Shown here piece after piece: positions 18,575-26,033 of a stretch of 64,000 bases of DNA. The first letter of the stretch is position 1; every line of letters begins with the position of its first letter. Source of the DNA: Paraburkholderia solitsugae. Its GTDB lineage: Bacteria > Pseudomonadota > Gammaproteobacteria > Burkholderiales > Burkholderiaceae. The stretch is from positions 1-64,000 of the forward strand of contig NZ_WOEY01000105.1 in the NCBI RefSeq assembly GCF_013177695.1, read 5' to 3'. The notes under the pieces were generated by a model. That model had not been told where the DNA came from. It searched no databases and saw nothing but the letters and a program-made list of their open reading frames with translations. A program made the translations under genes and the position numbers.

Positions 18575-19150
18575 CTATTCGCCCTTGAACCGGTAATCAG
18601 GGTGCGTCGGCACGTATCGCTTCCACGCTTCAATCCAGTCCGTTGCCATTTCTCGTTGCGCTTGCTTCAGCGAAATTTCTTCATTACAGACCATCTTGTA
18701 AAGCACAAACTCAAGCTGATCTTTCTTATCAGCACTCCACTCGCTATTGCGTGGCTGCGGCCACAAGTTGCGTTCGTCGGTGGGTGCGCCGCCAATAGAA
18801 AGAGCCACAAGATGGTCTTCCTCGTAGTCGCGCGCCTTACGGTCAGCGTAGCCGAACTGCTCGATCTGGCGCTTCTTCAGAGCGTTTGTGTAGTACGCCG
18901 GAGGCCGGATTGCCTTGGTGTAACCCTTAACGCACACCGTCTGATGAATATTGGCTTGAGTTACGTCGGGGTTAATCGCGCCGGGGGTGAACCGCGAATC
19001 TGGAAGATCCCCTGCACGCGCAGTTGCCGCAACAAACGTGAACATTGCCGTTAAGACGACTTTATGGAGTGAATGGTTCGGCATCCGTGGCTTTTCCGAT
19101 TCCTTTACCACTTCCGTTGGTACAGCTTTGATGAGTTCGTAAGGATCCAT
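18575..19150 (-). CDS. Secreted HNH-like endonuclease
   Basis: Up to 191 aa. A signal peptide (HKVVLTAMFTFVAATARAG) begins at an internal ATG (19084), giving a 169-aa exported form; the upstream ATG at 19150 has the better ribosome-binding site (GAGG) but would put 22 residues ahead of the signal. The nuclease core reads YEEDHLVALSIGGAPTDERN followed by LWPQ, the E-D-H … G-G … N-L arrangement of HNH/beta-beta-alpha-metal nucleases. Export argues for a role outside the cytoplasm: nutrient DNA, competition, or a toxin (inference). Confidence 0.75.
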   Translation of the reverse strand: MDPYELIKAVPTEVVKESEKPRMPNHSLHKVVLTAMFTFVAATARAGDLPDSRFTPGAINPDVTQANIHQTVCVKGYTKAIRPPAYYTNALKKRQIEQFGYADRKARDYEEDHLVALSIGGAPTDERNLWPQPRNSEWSADKKDQLEFVLYKMVCNEEISLKQAQREMATDWIEAWKRYVPTHPDYRFKGE

Positions 19151-19215
19151 TTTCGCCTCACTTCGTGATCTGCTGTCTTTGTTCCCTTTTCCTCGGTATG
19201 TCAGGCCGCCGCTGA

Positions 19216-19641
19216 TTACTCTGCGCCTGGCGCTTCCTTGTCCAGTTCGTTGTAGCCCTCGGCGGGGTCATCGCCGATTACATCCTCAAATTCGAGCGAT
19301 TCGGGGAAGACGTCAAGCGCCGCCTCGGTTAATTCCTCGGCCAATGCGCTGATCGAATCGATCCATTCCTTCGTCGCGATTCCCTTGTCGCCGTTCTGCC
19401 AGTTCGCCGACCTATCATCGAATTCATCTTCAAGCTCACGATGCACGTCATCGAGCATGCCCCGCGCCGCATCAACCTTTTCGTTATATTCGTCCACGTC
19501 TAGTTCCAGCTTCGCACGTGCAGCCGCAACCGCCTCATTGAACACACGCACAGACTCTTCCAACGTGCTCCGCTGCGCCGTCAGTTCGCCGAACGCTGCA
19601 TCGATGCGCTTCTGATCGGCGACTTTGATCTTGAATGCCAT
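19216..19641 (-). CDS. Coiled-coil acidic hypothetical protein
   Basis: A 141-aa protein, not recognised. Residues 10-85 are heptad-rich and predicted as coiled coil (VDEYNEKVDAARGMLDDVHR); the C-terminal 50 residues are strongly acidic. The ATG at 19641 follows AGAGGAC. It resembles hypothetical proteins of phages and mobile elements in composition only. Confidence 0.6.
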   Translation of the reverse strand: MAFKIKVADQKRIDAAFGELTAQRSTLEESVRVFNEAVAAARAKLELDVDEYNEKVDAARGMLDDVHRELEDEFDDRSANWQNGDKGIATKEWIDSISALAEELTEAALDVFPESLEFEDVIGDDPAEGYNELDKEAPGAE

Positions 19642-19734
19642 GCTTGTCCTCTTTCGTGATACCCGAGTCCTGCTGCTGGGCGGCGTCATTTAACTCACGA
19701 TCGCCGAGGCTTTTCCATGCTCCAGATTCACGCT

Positions 19735-19926
19735 CTACTGCTTCTGCCAGCCCATGCGTCCATAAGCTGCTGCGCAATCGTCAATCTCGTGTTGAGCGAT
19801 GATCGGAAAAATCCCTGGCGTCGTTGCATTGCATTGAGCCACTTGACCCGTCTTGGGGTCACGAAAAACCGCCGGTGATGCACATCCGGCAAGCATCAGC
19901 GCGACAACGATGATTGATCGATTCAT
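19735..19926 (-). CDS. Small lipoprotein
   Basis: 63 aa. The N-terminus MNRSIIVVALMLAGCASP has a clear lipobox (L-A-G-C), so it is probably lipid-anchored in an envelope membrane. The mature part is about 50 residues with two further cysteines. AGGGA precedes the ATG at 19926. Function unknown. Confidence 0.65.
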   Translation of the reverse strand: MNRSIIVVALMLAGCASPAVFRDPKTGQVAQCNATTPGIFPIIAQHEIDDCAAAYGRMGWQKQ

Positions 19927-20008
19927 TTTTTCCCTGTCGATGGTAGGTTTCGTGCTGCTACGACGATTCTGCCTCGGGTTTCCGTGCGTCACGCGCGTGG
20001 CAATCGCG

Positions 20009-20227
20009 TCACTCCTGAGTCGCTGTATAGCAACTCGGCGCCGTTTTTGCTGGTGAGGTGCCTTGCCAACAACGCTTCATTTCGCCCGTGTTCGTATCTA
20101 ATCTCCACGCATTGCCGCCGCTATCCACAGCCAGTTGATAGTGGCCTGCTGCCGTGGGCGAAGCATCACGCGATGCTTGGCCGCAGCCAATTAGGATCAG
20201 GGATAGCGCAATAGGGATGAGTTTCAT
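20009..20227 (-). CDS. Small lipoprotein
   Basis: 72 aa, with the signal and lipobox MKLIPIALSLILIGCGQ. The mature part contains NAWRLDTNTGEMKRCW, a short beta-hairpin-like pattern seen in small periplasmic lipoproteins. The leader before the ATG contains TAGGAAAA, shared with several neighbouring genes. Function unknown. Confidence 0.65.
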   Translation of the reverse strand: MKLIPIALSLILIGCGQASRDASPTAAGHYQLAVDSGGNAWRLDTNTGEMKRCWQGTSPAKTAPSCYTATQE

Positions 20228-20279
20228 ATGGATTTTCCTACGCGTTGTACGGCGTCGCGACGCGGGTCAGTTGTTCGGT

Positions 20280-20621
20280 CTACCTCGCATTCGCCCGCGC
20301 CTCTAAAAGCCGCGTTGCACCGACAGCGATCTTGTCCAATGGATGAGCGCTGCAATAGTTGTCCATCCATCCCAAAACAGCCTCGGAGTCTAGGCCGTCC
20401 AGAAGGTCCCTATCGAGTGCGCTAGCTGCACCCGACATAAAGCCGAGAACCCAGTTTCCCGCAGATAGCCATTGCGTCGATGACTTTCGTTCAGCCGTCC
20501 ATGTCCCGCATGTAGATCCAACTCCTTTGCCGAACTGTTGGATGGTGTCGCCGGCGTGGGCATTGTTTACCATACAGAAAAGGAAAGCGACCAGCGAAAC
20601 AGCCAGTGTCTTCGGTTTCAT
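20280..20621 (-). CDS. Periplasmic small protein, HdeA/Rap1a-like
   Basis: 113 aa with a signal peptide (MKPKTLAVSLVAFLFCMVNNAHA). The mature part has two cysteines (in STCGTW and DNYCSAHP) and the helical pattern LSAGNWVLGFMSGAASAL seen in HdeA-like and Rap1a/Tai immunity-like proteins. That similarity is pattern-level only. It lies within the run of small minus-strand genes and may be an immunity or chaperone-type protein. Confidence 0.6.
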   Translation of the reverse strand: MKPKTLAVSLVAFLFCMVNNAHAGDTIQQFGKGVGSTCGTWTAERKSSTQWLSAGNWVLGFMSGAASALDRDLLDGLDSEAVLGWMDNYCSAHPLDKIAVGATRLLEARANAR

Positions 20622-20749
20622 TGTCCTTGGTTTCCCCGTTGAGAATTCAGCAGACAGCTTGACGGCAACCTAACTGCCCGCTCTGTCTTCGTTCATGTGT
20701 GACGCGCGTGTTTTCCTTGTTGCACGGCCTAGGCCGCTTTTCCCTCTTC

Positions 20750-21205
20750 TCAGTGGAAAAATGACTTGATCTCGGTTGCGGCACCTACGCAAATTAAAAA
20801 CATCGGTGTCCAGAAAACGATCAGCAAGACGATAAACAGCGGCCACAGTCGAGTGGCAATAAAGCCAAGGATTGCAGCCGGGACCCAGCCGAAACCGAAA
20901 CCAAGAAGGAAGCCGTATCTGAGCGAGCAATAGGCCCAAGCCGTTAAGAGCACCAGACCGCCGATGACATTGCCAACTGCTTCGTAGGCAGGCCTTATAC
21001 CGTTGTAAAGGTTCGTCAGGTCGCCAATCGTCCTTTTGCGTTCGCGCGCAAGTGTGGAGTCGCGCACCTGTTCGAGAGTTAGCTCGCCGCGGGCGTACGC
21101 TTCTAGGTCTGCGACCACACCCATGTCGAGCTGTTGCGTAGCAATGGCGTTGTCGACGGTGAGCCGCCGCTCAAGCCGCTCCTGCTCGGTAATCTGCTCG
21201 CTCAT
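20750..21205 (-). CDS. Membrane protein with a VbhA-like N-terminal helix region
   Basis: 151 aa. Residues 15-50 (DNAIATQQLDMGVVADLEAY then ARGELTLEQV) resemble the short inhibitory-helix domain of VbhA-type antitoxins, though no Fic partner is nearby. Two or three hydrophobic segments follow at about 83-140. The ATG at 21205 has GGAAAAGCG upstream. The antitoxin resemblance is weak; otherwise it is an unknown membrane protein. Confidence 0.55.
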   Translation of the reverse strand: MSEQITEQERLERRLTVDNAIATQQLDMGVVADLEAYARGELTLEQVRDSTLARERKRTIGDLTNLYNGIRPAYEAVGNVIGGLVLLTAWAYCSLRYGFLLGFGFGWVPAAILGFIATRLWPLFIVLLIVFWTPMFLICVGAATEIKSFFH

Positions 21206-21219
21206 TGTTCGCTTTTCCG

Positions 21220-21516
21220 TTATGCGGCTGGTTGGCCGCAATTCGCACCGTACGCGTATTCAGCCGGTGGTAGTTGGCTAACCAAAAGCGCCTTCTCAGC
21301 GGCTGTGAGAGCAAGTCGAAGCCATCCGGCGCGCTGCGCCGCGCGTGCATAGTCAAGCTCACGTTGCTCCCACGGGCCAAGTGCACCCTCTCGCGAGTCT
21401 TTGATCGCCTGTTGGCATTGCTCGATCAGCGTAGCAACTTCGCCCCCGTGACCCGCATGGTCGTCCGCGATGCGCTCGAAACAATCTGCGATAGCCTTCA
21501 ACAAGTCGCGATACAT
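21220..21516 (-). CDS. Small helical hypothetical protein, 98 aa
   Basis: Not recognised. All-helical composition with a conserved-looking WEQRELDYARAAQRAGWLRL stretch. GAGGACGAG precedes the ATG at 21516, and the gene ends 14 bp before the next start, so it fits the operon. Confidence 0.55.
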   Translation of the reverse strand: MYRDLLKAIADCFERIADDHAGHGGEVATLIEQCQQAIKDSREGALGPWEQRELDYARAAQRAGWLRLALTAAEKALLVSQLPPAEYAYGANCGQPAA

Positions 21517-21606
21517 GGTCTCGTCCTCTTCCTAGATGGGATCGTTGGGCAGCCACATGAGCGCTCCATCACTCTGATTGCCAGCGATCGTCGTCCAACT
21601 CCGACC

Positions 21607-21765
21607 CTACTCATCGATAGCTACGCAGCCCGGTTGCCATTGCTCCCGATTGCGCAGTTCGTTGACCCAGCTTTGCACCTCACCATGGAACAGCACGATC
21701 ACACCACCTCGCCCGGCGTACCCGTTTTGCTCTCGCCAACGGCGCGCGATTTCGAGGAGTGTCAT
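21607..21765 (-). CDS. Small hypothetical protein, 52 aa
   Basis: Not recognised. The start at 21765 is supported by AGGAGAAGG just upstream; the frame is open further but would run into the HEPN gene. The peptide (GGVIVLFHGEVQSWVNELRN) has no membrane segment. Operon position, 11 bp after the HEPN gene, supports it as real. Confidence 0.5.
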   Translation of the reverse strand: MTLLEIARRWREQNGYAGRGGVIVLFHGEVQSWVNELRNREQWQPGCVAIDE

Positions 21766-21776
21766 ACGGCCTTCTC

Positions 21777-22409
21777 CTACGTATCTTGCCGAGGCTCGAT
21801 CCGGCCTTTCTTGCCGACAGCGAGGCCGAGTTGCCAAAGCACATCCACTACGATCCGCTCGAAGACCGCTACTGCTACGTCGAACGCGTTTTGCGCAGCA
21901 GCTTCATCGCAAGCGTGACCTTTGTGAATGATGTCGTTTCTAAGACCTTGAACGCGTCGGCTTTCGTCGATGAGTGCGACTGTAGCGCCTTCTCGACTGA
22001 CCGTTGCTATGTCTAGGTTAGCGAGTTCCTTAAAGAGGCGCGACAGTAGGTCTCGGTAGCGGTCAAAACCCGTTTGCCCAACGGCGTGCTTCACGATGAT
22101 GTCCGCTAGTCCCTCGTTGTGGACAAGGCCATAGACGATGGGCTGCAAAAGCGTGGCCTTGAGGAGTAACTCGATCGTCGTGGCGCAAAACACGACAGTT
22201 GCTGAATGATGTCCGTTATCCTTGAGCCGGTTCGCCTCTTGGAGGGCATCGACGGCGGGGCGCATAACCATTGGATTGGCTAGATAGTACGAACTCAAGC
22301 GATCCGCTGTGAATTCACCGATCGCCTGGGTGCGATGCTCCGGATACAGCTCATCACCGATAAGCTCGTACATTTCATCCATCGCCGCATCGTGCTCGTC
22401 GTAGCTCAT
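21777..22409 (-). CDS. HEPN-domain protein
   Basis: 210 aa. Residues 157-162 read RNDIIH, the R-x4-H motif that forms the RNase site in HEPN proteins, within a C-terminal helical bundle; an earlier helix has ATTIELLLKATL, the other half of the HEPN core. HEPN proteins act as RNases in toxin-antitoxin, abortive-infection and CRISPR-associated systems, but some are inactive scaffolds. No MNT-type nucleotidyltransferase partner is adjacent. The leader contains TAGGAAAA right at the stop codon of the preceding gene. Confidence 0.7.
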   Translation of the reverse strand: MSYDEHDAAMDEMYELIGDELYPEHRTQAIGEFTADRLSSYYLANPMVMRPAVDALQEANRLKDNGHHSATVVFCATTIELLLKATLLQPIVYGLVHNEGLADIIVKHAVGQTGFDRYRDLLSRLFKELANLDIATVSREGATVALIDESRRVQGLRNDIIHKGHACDEAAAQNAFDVAVAVFERIVVDVLWQLGLAVGKKGRIEPRQDT

Positions 22410-22428
22410 GGCTTTCCCCGTCGTTTTC

Positions 22429-22986
22429 CTACTCAGCCAGGTCCGTAGGCAGCGTCGCCACGATCACCTCATGATCAGCCAACAACGGCGAATGCTTATG
22501 GCGAATCATGGCTTGCAGATATGCGATTCGCATATGCCCTTCGATAAGCTGATATGGTTCTCGAAAGTAAGCATTACTTTCCCTCGGGTGGCAGTATCGC
22601 CCGCCAGCCCGCGCGATAATGATCGGCGTGGGCGTAGTGCCCAATTCCAACATCGTGCGACCAAGCCAAGTGGTGCGCCTATGAGGCTGATCGAAGAGAT
22701 CATCGCCCCAAAACCTTAGGATTTCCGGCCACCTCCGCACATGTCCTACAGTGAGAATCTCGGCAGAGCTCATCCGTGTAACCTCATAGCACCAATCGAG
22801 CGGCCGAAGCCCTAGCCACAACTGAAACTCTCGCCAATGACGATAGACCCAAGTTTCGACAACAGGCGAAGGAACGTGCGCATATTCCTCGGGCCACCGT
22901 CGATAGTATTGCTCGAACGGCTCAACTTCGAACGTGCCCCAATCTTTCGGTGCCGGAATTTTCGGTGGCTGAATGCTGATTATCAT
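22429..22986 (-). CDS. ParB-like hypothetical protein
   Basis: 185 aa. The region PYQLIEGHMRIAYLQAMI (about 147-164) resembles the GHRR-type motif of ParB/sulfiredoxin-fold domains, which in standalone proteins can bind nucleotides or DNA. The rest is Trp/Pro-rich and unrecognised. It precedes the HEPN gene by 19 bp on the same strand, so the two may work together. Confidence 0.55.
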   Translation of the reverse strand: MIISIQPPKIPAPKDWGTFEVEPFEQYYRRWPEEYAHVPSPVVETWVYRHWREFQLWLGLRPLDWCYEVTRMSSAEILTVGHVRRWPEILRFWGDDLFDQPHRRTTWLGRTMLELGTTPTPIIIARAGGRYCHPRESNAYFREPYQLIEGHMRIAYLQAMIRHKHSPLLADHEVIVATLPTDLAE

Positions 22987-23034
22987 GTATGGCCGTTTCC
23001 CGTTTTCCGTCCTCTTCTAGGCTCGACTGCTATT

Positions 23035-23256
23035 TCAACGCTTTCCAATGGCTTTGGCCGCCCAAGCACGGGCGACGCTAACGATCTTCGGCATACGTTC
23101 CGCCCTCTCTGCGCGGCGCTCAGTGACGATCTCAGTACACGTATCTATGCATTCATCGCAAATCGCTGCATCCGCAATCCCTCGGACGAGCAGTGCAGCA
23201 ACATGCTGGCTGTTCCCGCAAAAGTCGCAAAGCAGAACGTCGTTGGCGCTTTTCAT
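23035..23256 (-). CDS. ClpX-type C4 zinc-finger protein
   Basis: 73 aa, essentially only the zinc-binding domain found at the N-terminus of ClpX: Cys10-x2-Cys13 and Cys33-x2-Cys36, in LLCDFCGNSQ and AAICDECIDTC. In ClpX this domain dimerises and recognises adaptors and substrates; a free-standing copy could bind DNA, or interfere with or redirect ClpXP (inference). It is followed by a basic Ala-rich tail. Confidence 0.75.
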   Translation of the reverse strand: MKSANDVLLCDFCGNSQHVAALLVRGIADAAICDECIDTCTEIVTERRAERAERMPKIVSVARAWAAKAIGKR

Positions 23257-23344
23257 CGTAGACCGTGCGTTTTCCGATTTCGATAGAGCTTCTTTTGGTA
23301 CCGAATGCCCTCGGGATCTTATTGTATGCCCGTTGACTCAGTAT

Positions 23345-23911
23345 TCAGGAGCGTGCCTGCCTTGTCATCGGAGCTGCCAGAGCAGCCAGTTGAAAGAGTC
23401 GCTTATCTCTGTCGTCCAAAGGATCCCCGTGATAAAGCTTTTCGACGAGATCGAGGAGGTCAGATACGGCTCCATGTTCGACGCCAGCTTCCTCGAGTCG
23501 GCGAATTTCCTTTGCCTCCTCGTCCTCCATCCGCAGGGCGCTGCGCTGCACTGGTACGTCAGCTTGCGATTCGCGAATGCCTTCCTGAAGGTGCGGCAGC
23601 AACTTCGCGGCGTCCTCGGATAGTCCCGTGTTCGGCACCGCGATTTCTATTAGGGCGGCTAGCTGGTGTCGGAACCACTCTGTGTCGGTGCCGGTGGGCA
23701 GTGCGTGGACGTGGCCAATATATTCAACAGCGTCCGCTATCACGTCATCGTGCTCTCGCTGTTTGCGCACGAAGTCCTGATGCTCTTCCGCGATCGCCTG
23801 GAATTTCCGCGCGAGCGTCTCCACGATGTCGCTCGAGGTCGCACCGTTGCGCCATAACACATTGCGGGCAACCGCAATGCAGGCACGGTGCAGTGGCGTA
23901 TTTTGTGTCAT
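23345..23911 (-). CDS. Hypothetical protein, 188 aa
   Basis: Not recognised. A largely helical, acidic cytoplasmic protein with EDEEAKEIRRLEEAGVEHGA as a charged segment. It lies 6 bp downstream of the gene at 23918-24187, so the two are probably co-translated. Confidence 0.55.
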   Translation of the reverse strand: MTQNTPLHRACIAVARNVLWRNGATSSDIVETLARKFQAIAEEHQDFVRKQREHDDVIADAVEYIGHVHALPTGTDTEWFRHQLAALIEIAVPNTGLSEDAAKLLPHLQEGIRESQADVPVQRSALRMEDEEAKEIRRLEEAGVEHGAVSDLLDLVEKLYHGDPLDDRDKRLFQLAALAAPMTRQARS

Positions 23912-23917
23912 TCCGGT

Positions 23918-24187
23918 TCACTCACTGGTACTTTTGACCGGCACGCGGTCCAACATTGCGATGAGGTCTTCTTTCGAAAGCACGAGTTCACACAGCTTGC
24001 GTGGCTGATCGTCTTCGCCAAGGGTCATCACATCGATGCACATCAGAGTTCCGCTTGTAAATGCGGTAGCAGTATCGGGAAACTGAAGCCACCGACTCGA
24101 CACCTCACATCGAACCATTCCAGTGTTGAGGTCGAGTCGCTTACGATTTGCTGTAGGGCGCGGAAATCGCCTAATGTTGTCGTTCAT
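23918..24187 (-). CDS. Small hypothetical protein, 89 aa
   Basis: Not recognised. The leader TAGGAAAAGCA begins at the higA stop codon and ends at this ATG, so the gene is packed directly behind higBA and may be a third member of that operon. No motif is seen. Confidence 0.55.
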   Translation of the reverse strand: MNDNIRRFPRPTANRKRLDLNTGMVRCEVSSRWLQFPDTATAFTSGTLMCIDVMTLGEDDQPRKLCELVLSKEDLIAMLDRVPVKSTSE

Positions 24188-24195
24188 TGCTTTTC

Positions 24196-24561
24196 CTAGG
24201 CGATGAGTACTTCAGCTGGAATCTTCAACTCGCGATTCAGACGGCGAATCATGGCAAGGCTTAGCCCGCGCTTCCGATTGAGCACTTCGTAGACTCTGTT
24301 CAGGTTGCCAAGATACGGCTGCATGTCGCTGGCAGACAGTCCGGCCTGCTCCATGCGGAACTTAATGGCCTCAATGGGATCGGGAAGATCGAGCGGAAAG
24401 TGCTCAGCTTCATAACGCTCCACCAGGGTGGCCAACACCTCCAAACGGTCTCCTTCCGGAGTGCCGGGAGCCGGGTCGGCGTCGACCAGGCCAGATACTG
24501 TCTGCAAGGCTTCTTTGTAATCGTGTTCGTTGTGAATTGGACGGATTTCCATCTTGGTCAC
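24196..24561 (-). CDS. higA: HigA antitoxin
   Basis: A 121-aa Xre-family antitoxin. The C-terminal helix-turn-helix (EQAGLSASDMQPYLGNLNRV … RGLSLAMIRRLNRELKIPAE) is typical of HigA. Its start overlaps the stop of higB by 4 bp, and the toxin-first gene order is the diagnostic arrangement for higBA loci. It neutralises HigB and should repress the operon through the palindrome at 24870-24890. Confidence 0.93.
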   Translation of the reverse strand: MTKMEIRPIHNEHDYKEALQTVSGLVDADPAPGTPEGDRLEVLATLVERYEAEHFPLDLPDPIEAIKFRMEQAGLSASDMQPYLGNLNRVYEVLNRKRGLSLAMIRRLNRELKIPAEVLIA

Positions 24562-24860
24562 TCCAGTTCTACGGTTTCAGCATCAATCCTGTCGTACTCA
24601 CCATGCGTTCCGACGAACTTGATGTAGACGACCCCGATGCGATACGCGACCGCAACAATCAGCCTGTAGTCGTTTCCCTTGATGTTGAATACCACACGGT
24701 TTCGGCCAACAAAGCTCGCGGTCGCATATCTGGCCTTTATGTCCTGCGGCGTCATCCAGACGGCCTTTACCGCTTCCTCATGCCATGCCAGCAGCGACTG
24801 CCGCGCGATCGGATGCTTGTCGCAGAATGCCAGGAGGACTTTTTTCGCAATGATTCGCAT
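24558..24860 (-). CDS. higB: HigB toxin, ribosome-dependent mRNA interferase
   Basis: A 100-aa RelE-superfamily toxin with the HigB signature: an N-terminal basic helix, RYATASFVGRNRVVFNIKGN, then DYRLIVAVAYRIGVVYIKFV and GTHGEYDRI near the end. It cleaves mRNA at the ribosome when free of HigA. Length and motifs are intact. Confidence 0.93.
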   Translation of the reverse strand: MRIIAKKVLLAFCDKHPIARQSLLAWHEEAVKAVWMTPQDIKARYATASFVGRNRVVFNIKGNDYRLIVAVAYRIGVVYIKFVGTHGEYDRIDAETVELE

Positions 24861-24869
24861 CGATGCATC

Positions 24870-24890
24870 TTAGTCCCATTTTGGGACTAA
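24870..24890. promoter_or_regulatory. higBA operator
   Basis: Perfect inverted repeat TTAGTCCCA-TTT-TGGGACTAA, 10 bp upstream of the higB start codon. Position and symmetry fit binding of a HigA dimer for autorepression. Confidence 0.85.
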
Positions 24891-25221
24891 GGCAAGTGTC
24901 AAACCTCGGTCACGGTCCTTGAACTCGGAACACCCGCCGTTTCGACCTCTATTCCGAGCAGGTTTGCGAACATATGGCCGAAAATCGCTTCGCGCCCCAT
25001 ACGAAGTCCGCGTTCCTCGGAAAAAGCGCGGGGCAATGGTTTTGCACGGAATGGCTGAAGCAACGCTAGAGCGACCGCACGCGGCGTGATCCCCGCAGTT
25101 CCTTCCCGGGGTCAAGAAAACGGGATCAGTTGCCGTTAAAACCGGATTGGACAACCTGAGCGTCTGGCGCGCGGTCCTTGCGGGCCGAATCGCTCATCAC
25201 AATGGAATCGAGGAATAAAGG
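24891..25221. other. Intergenic region
   Basis: Holds the higBA promoter at its left end. A short open stretch near 24953-25069 (YSEQVCEHMAENRFAPHTKS …) looks coding-like but has no start and may be a gene remnant. Nothing else is recognisable. Confidence 0.4.
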
Positions 25222-25575
25222 ATGCAAATGAAGAAAGTTCTGTTGGCACTCACAGCCTGCGTGACAGTATCGGCGGCATTTGCGCAGACTCCAGGCGGAA
25301 TCCGTCAAGCGGTCTCGCCAGATCACTACCAGGCAATGCCGCCCTCGGAGCGGCAGACCTACGTGGCCGGCGTACTGGACGCGGATCGCGTGTTTTTCCA
25401 GCAGACGCAACCAGTGTTCGCGGCGTGTCTGAACGGCGTCACGCTAGCCCAGGCGACGGACGTCGTCGATAAGAGCCTCCCGACCCTGAAGCCCGAATTG
25501 CGGTCGTCGATGCCGCTCGCGGTTCACAACGCGCTGATTGTAGCCTGCGATCGCAGTGGCTATAAGGTGCAATGA
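25222..25575 (+). CDS. Small periplasmic protein
   Basis: 117 aa with a signal peptide (MKKVLLALTACVTVSAAFAQ; start at 25222, or two codons later at 25228). The mature part has two cysteines (FAACLNGVTL and LIVACDRSGY) and resembles small helical Rap1a/Tai immunity-like periplasmic proteins in pattern only. A terminator follows at 25703-25730. Confidence 0.65.
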   Translation: MQMKKVLLALTACVTVSAAFAQTPGGIRQAVSPDHYQAMPPSERQTYVAGVLDADRVFFQQTQPVFAACLNGVTLAQATDVVDKSLPTLKPELRSSMPLAVHNALIVACDRSGYKVQ

Positions 25576-25702
25576 ACGTGGCACGCGTCACGCCCGGTGT
25601 CGCTCATTTAGCATTCGGAAACGGCCTGAACAGACAGAGAACAGCTGGCATAATTCTGCCTCTCAGGTTCTGCTACGGCCCTCGGAATTGGCAGAACTTT
25701 TA

Positions 25703-25730
25703 ACCGACCCTGACAGGTCGGTTTTTTTTT
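25703..25730 (+). terminator. Rho-independent terminator
   Basis: Stem ACCGACC / GGTCGGT with a 6-base loop, followed by a run of nine T residues on the plus strand. It is 127 bp downstream of the periplasmic protein gene and probably ends its transcript. Confidence 0.88.
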
Positions 25731-25832
25731 GCCGGCTCGCCAAGCACTGCCGTCTGACGGTACGCATACCTCCTTCGATTATTCGCCCGTGTTCTTCATC
25801 ACGGTGGGCAACGTTTTTTCATGGAGGCAACG

Positions 25833-25982
25833 ATGCTTAAGATTTGCGTGGTATCCGCATGTGTGGTGGCAGCGACTGGCCAAGTATTACCACAGCGACG
25901 GATCCGTCCAGATGCTAATCGCCGAGACAGAGCACGCGCGTGCCTTCGTTTTACGCGTCGAAGACCTGCGCCTTGTAATTGA
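25833..25982 (+). CDS. Possible 49-aa secreted peptide
   Basis: GGAGG lies 6 bases before the ATG. The product begins MLKICVVSACVVAATGQVLP, a plausible signal sequence, followed by about 30 very Arg-rich residues. Conservation is unknown; it could also be the 5' end of a gene that was frameshifted or replaced. Confidence 0.4.
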   Translation: MLKICVVSACVVAATGQVLPQRRIRPDANRRDRARACLRFTRRRPAPCN

Positions 25983-26033
25983 GCGGTGTTGGCGTGCCGA
26001 AACGGATTGCGCCTGAACGACATTCGCTACGCG

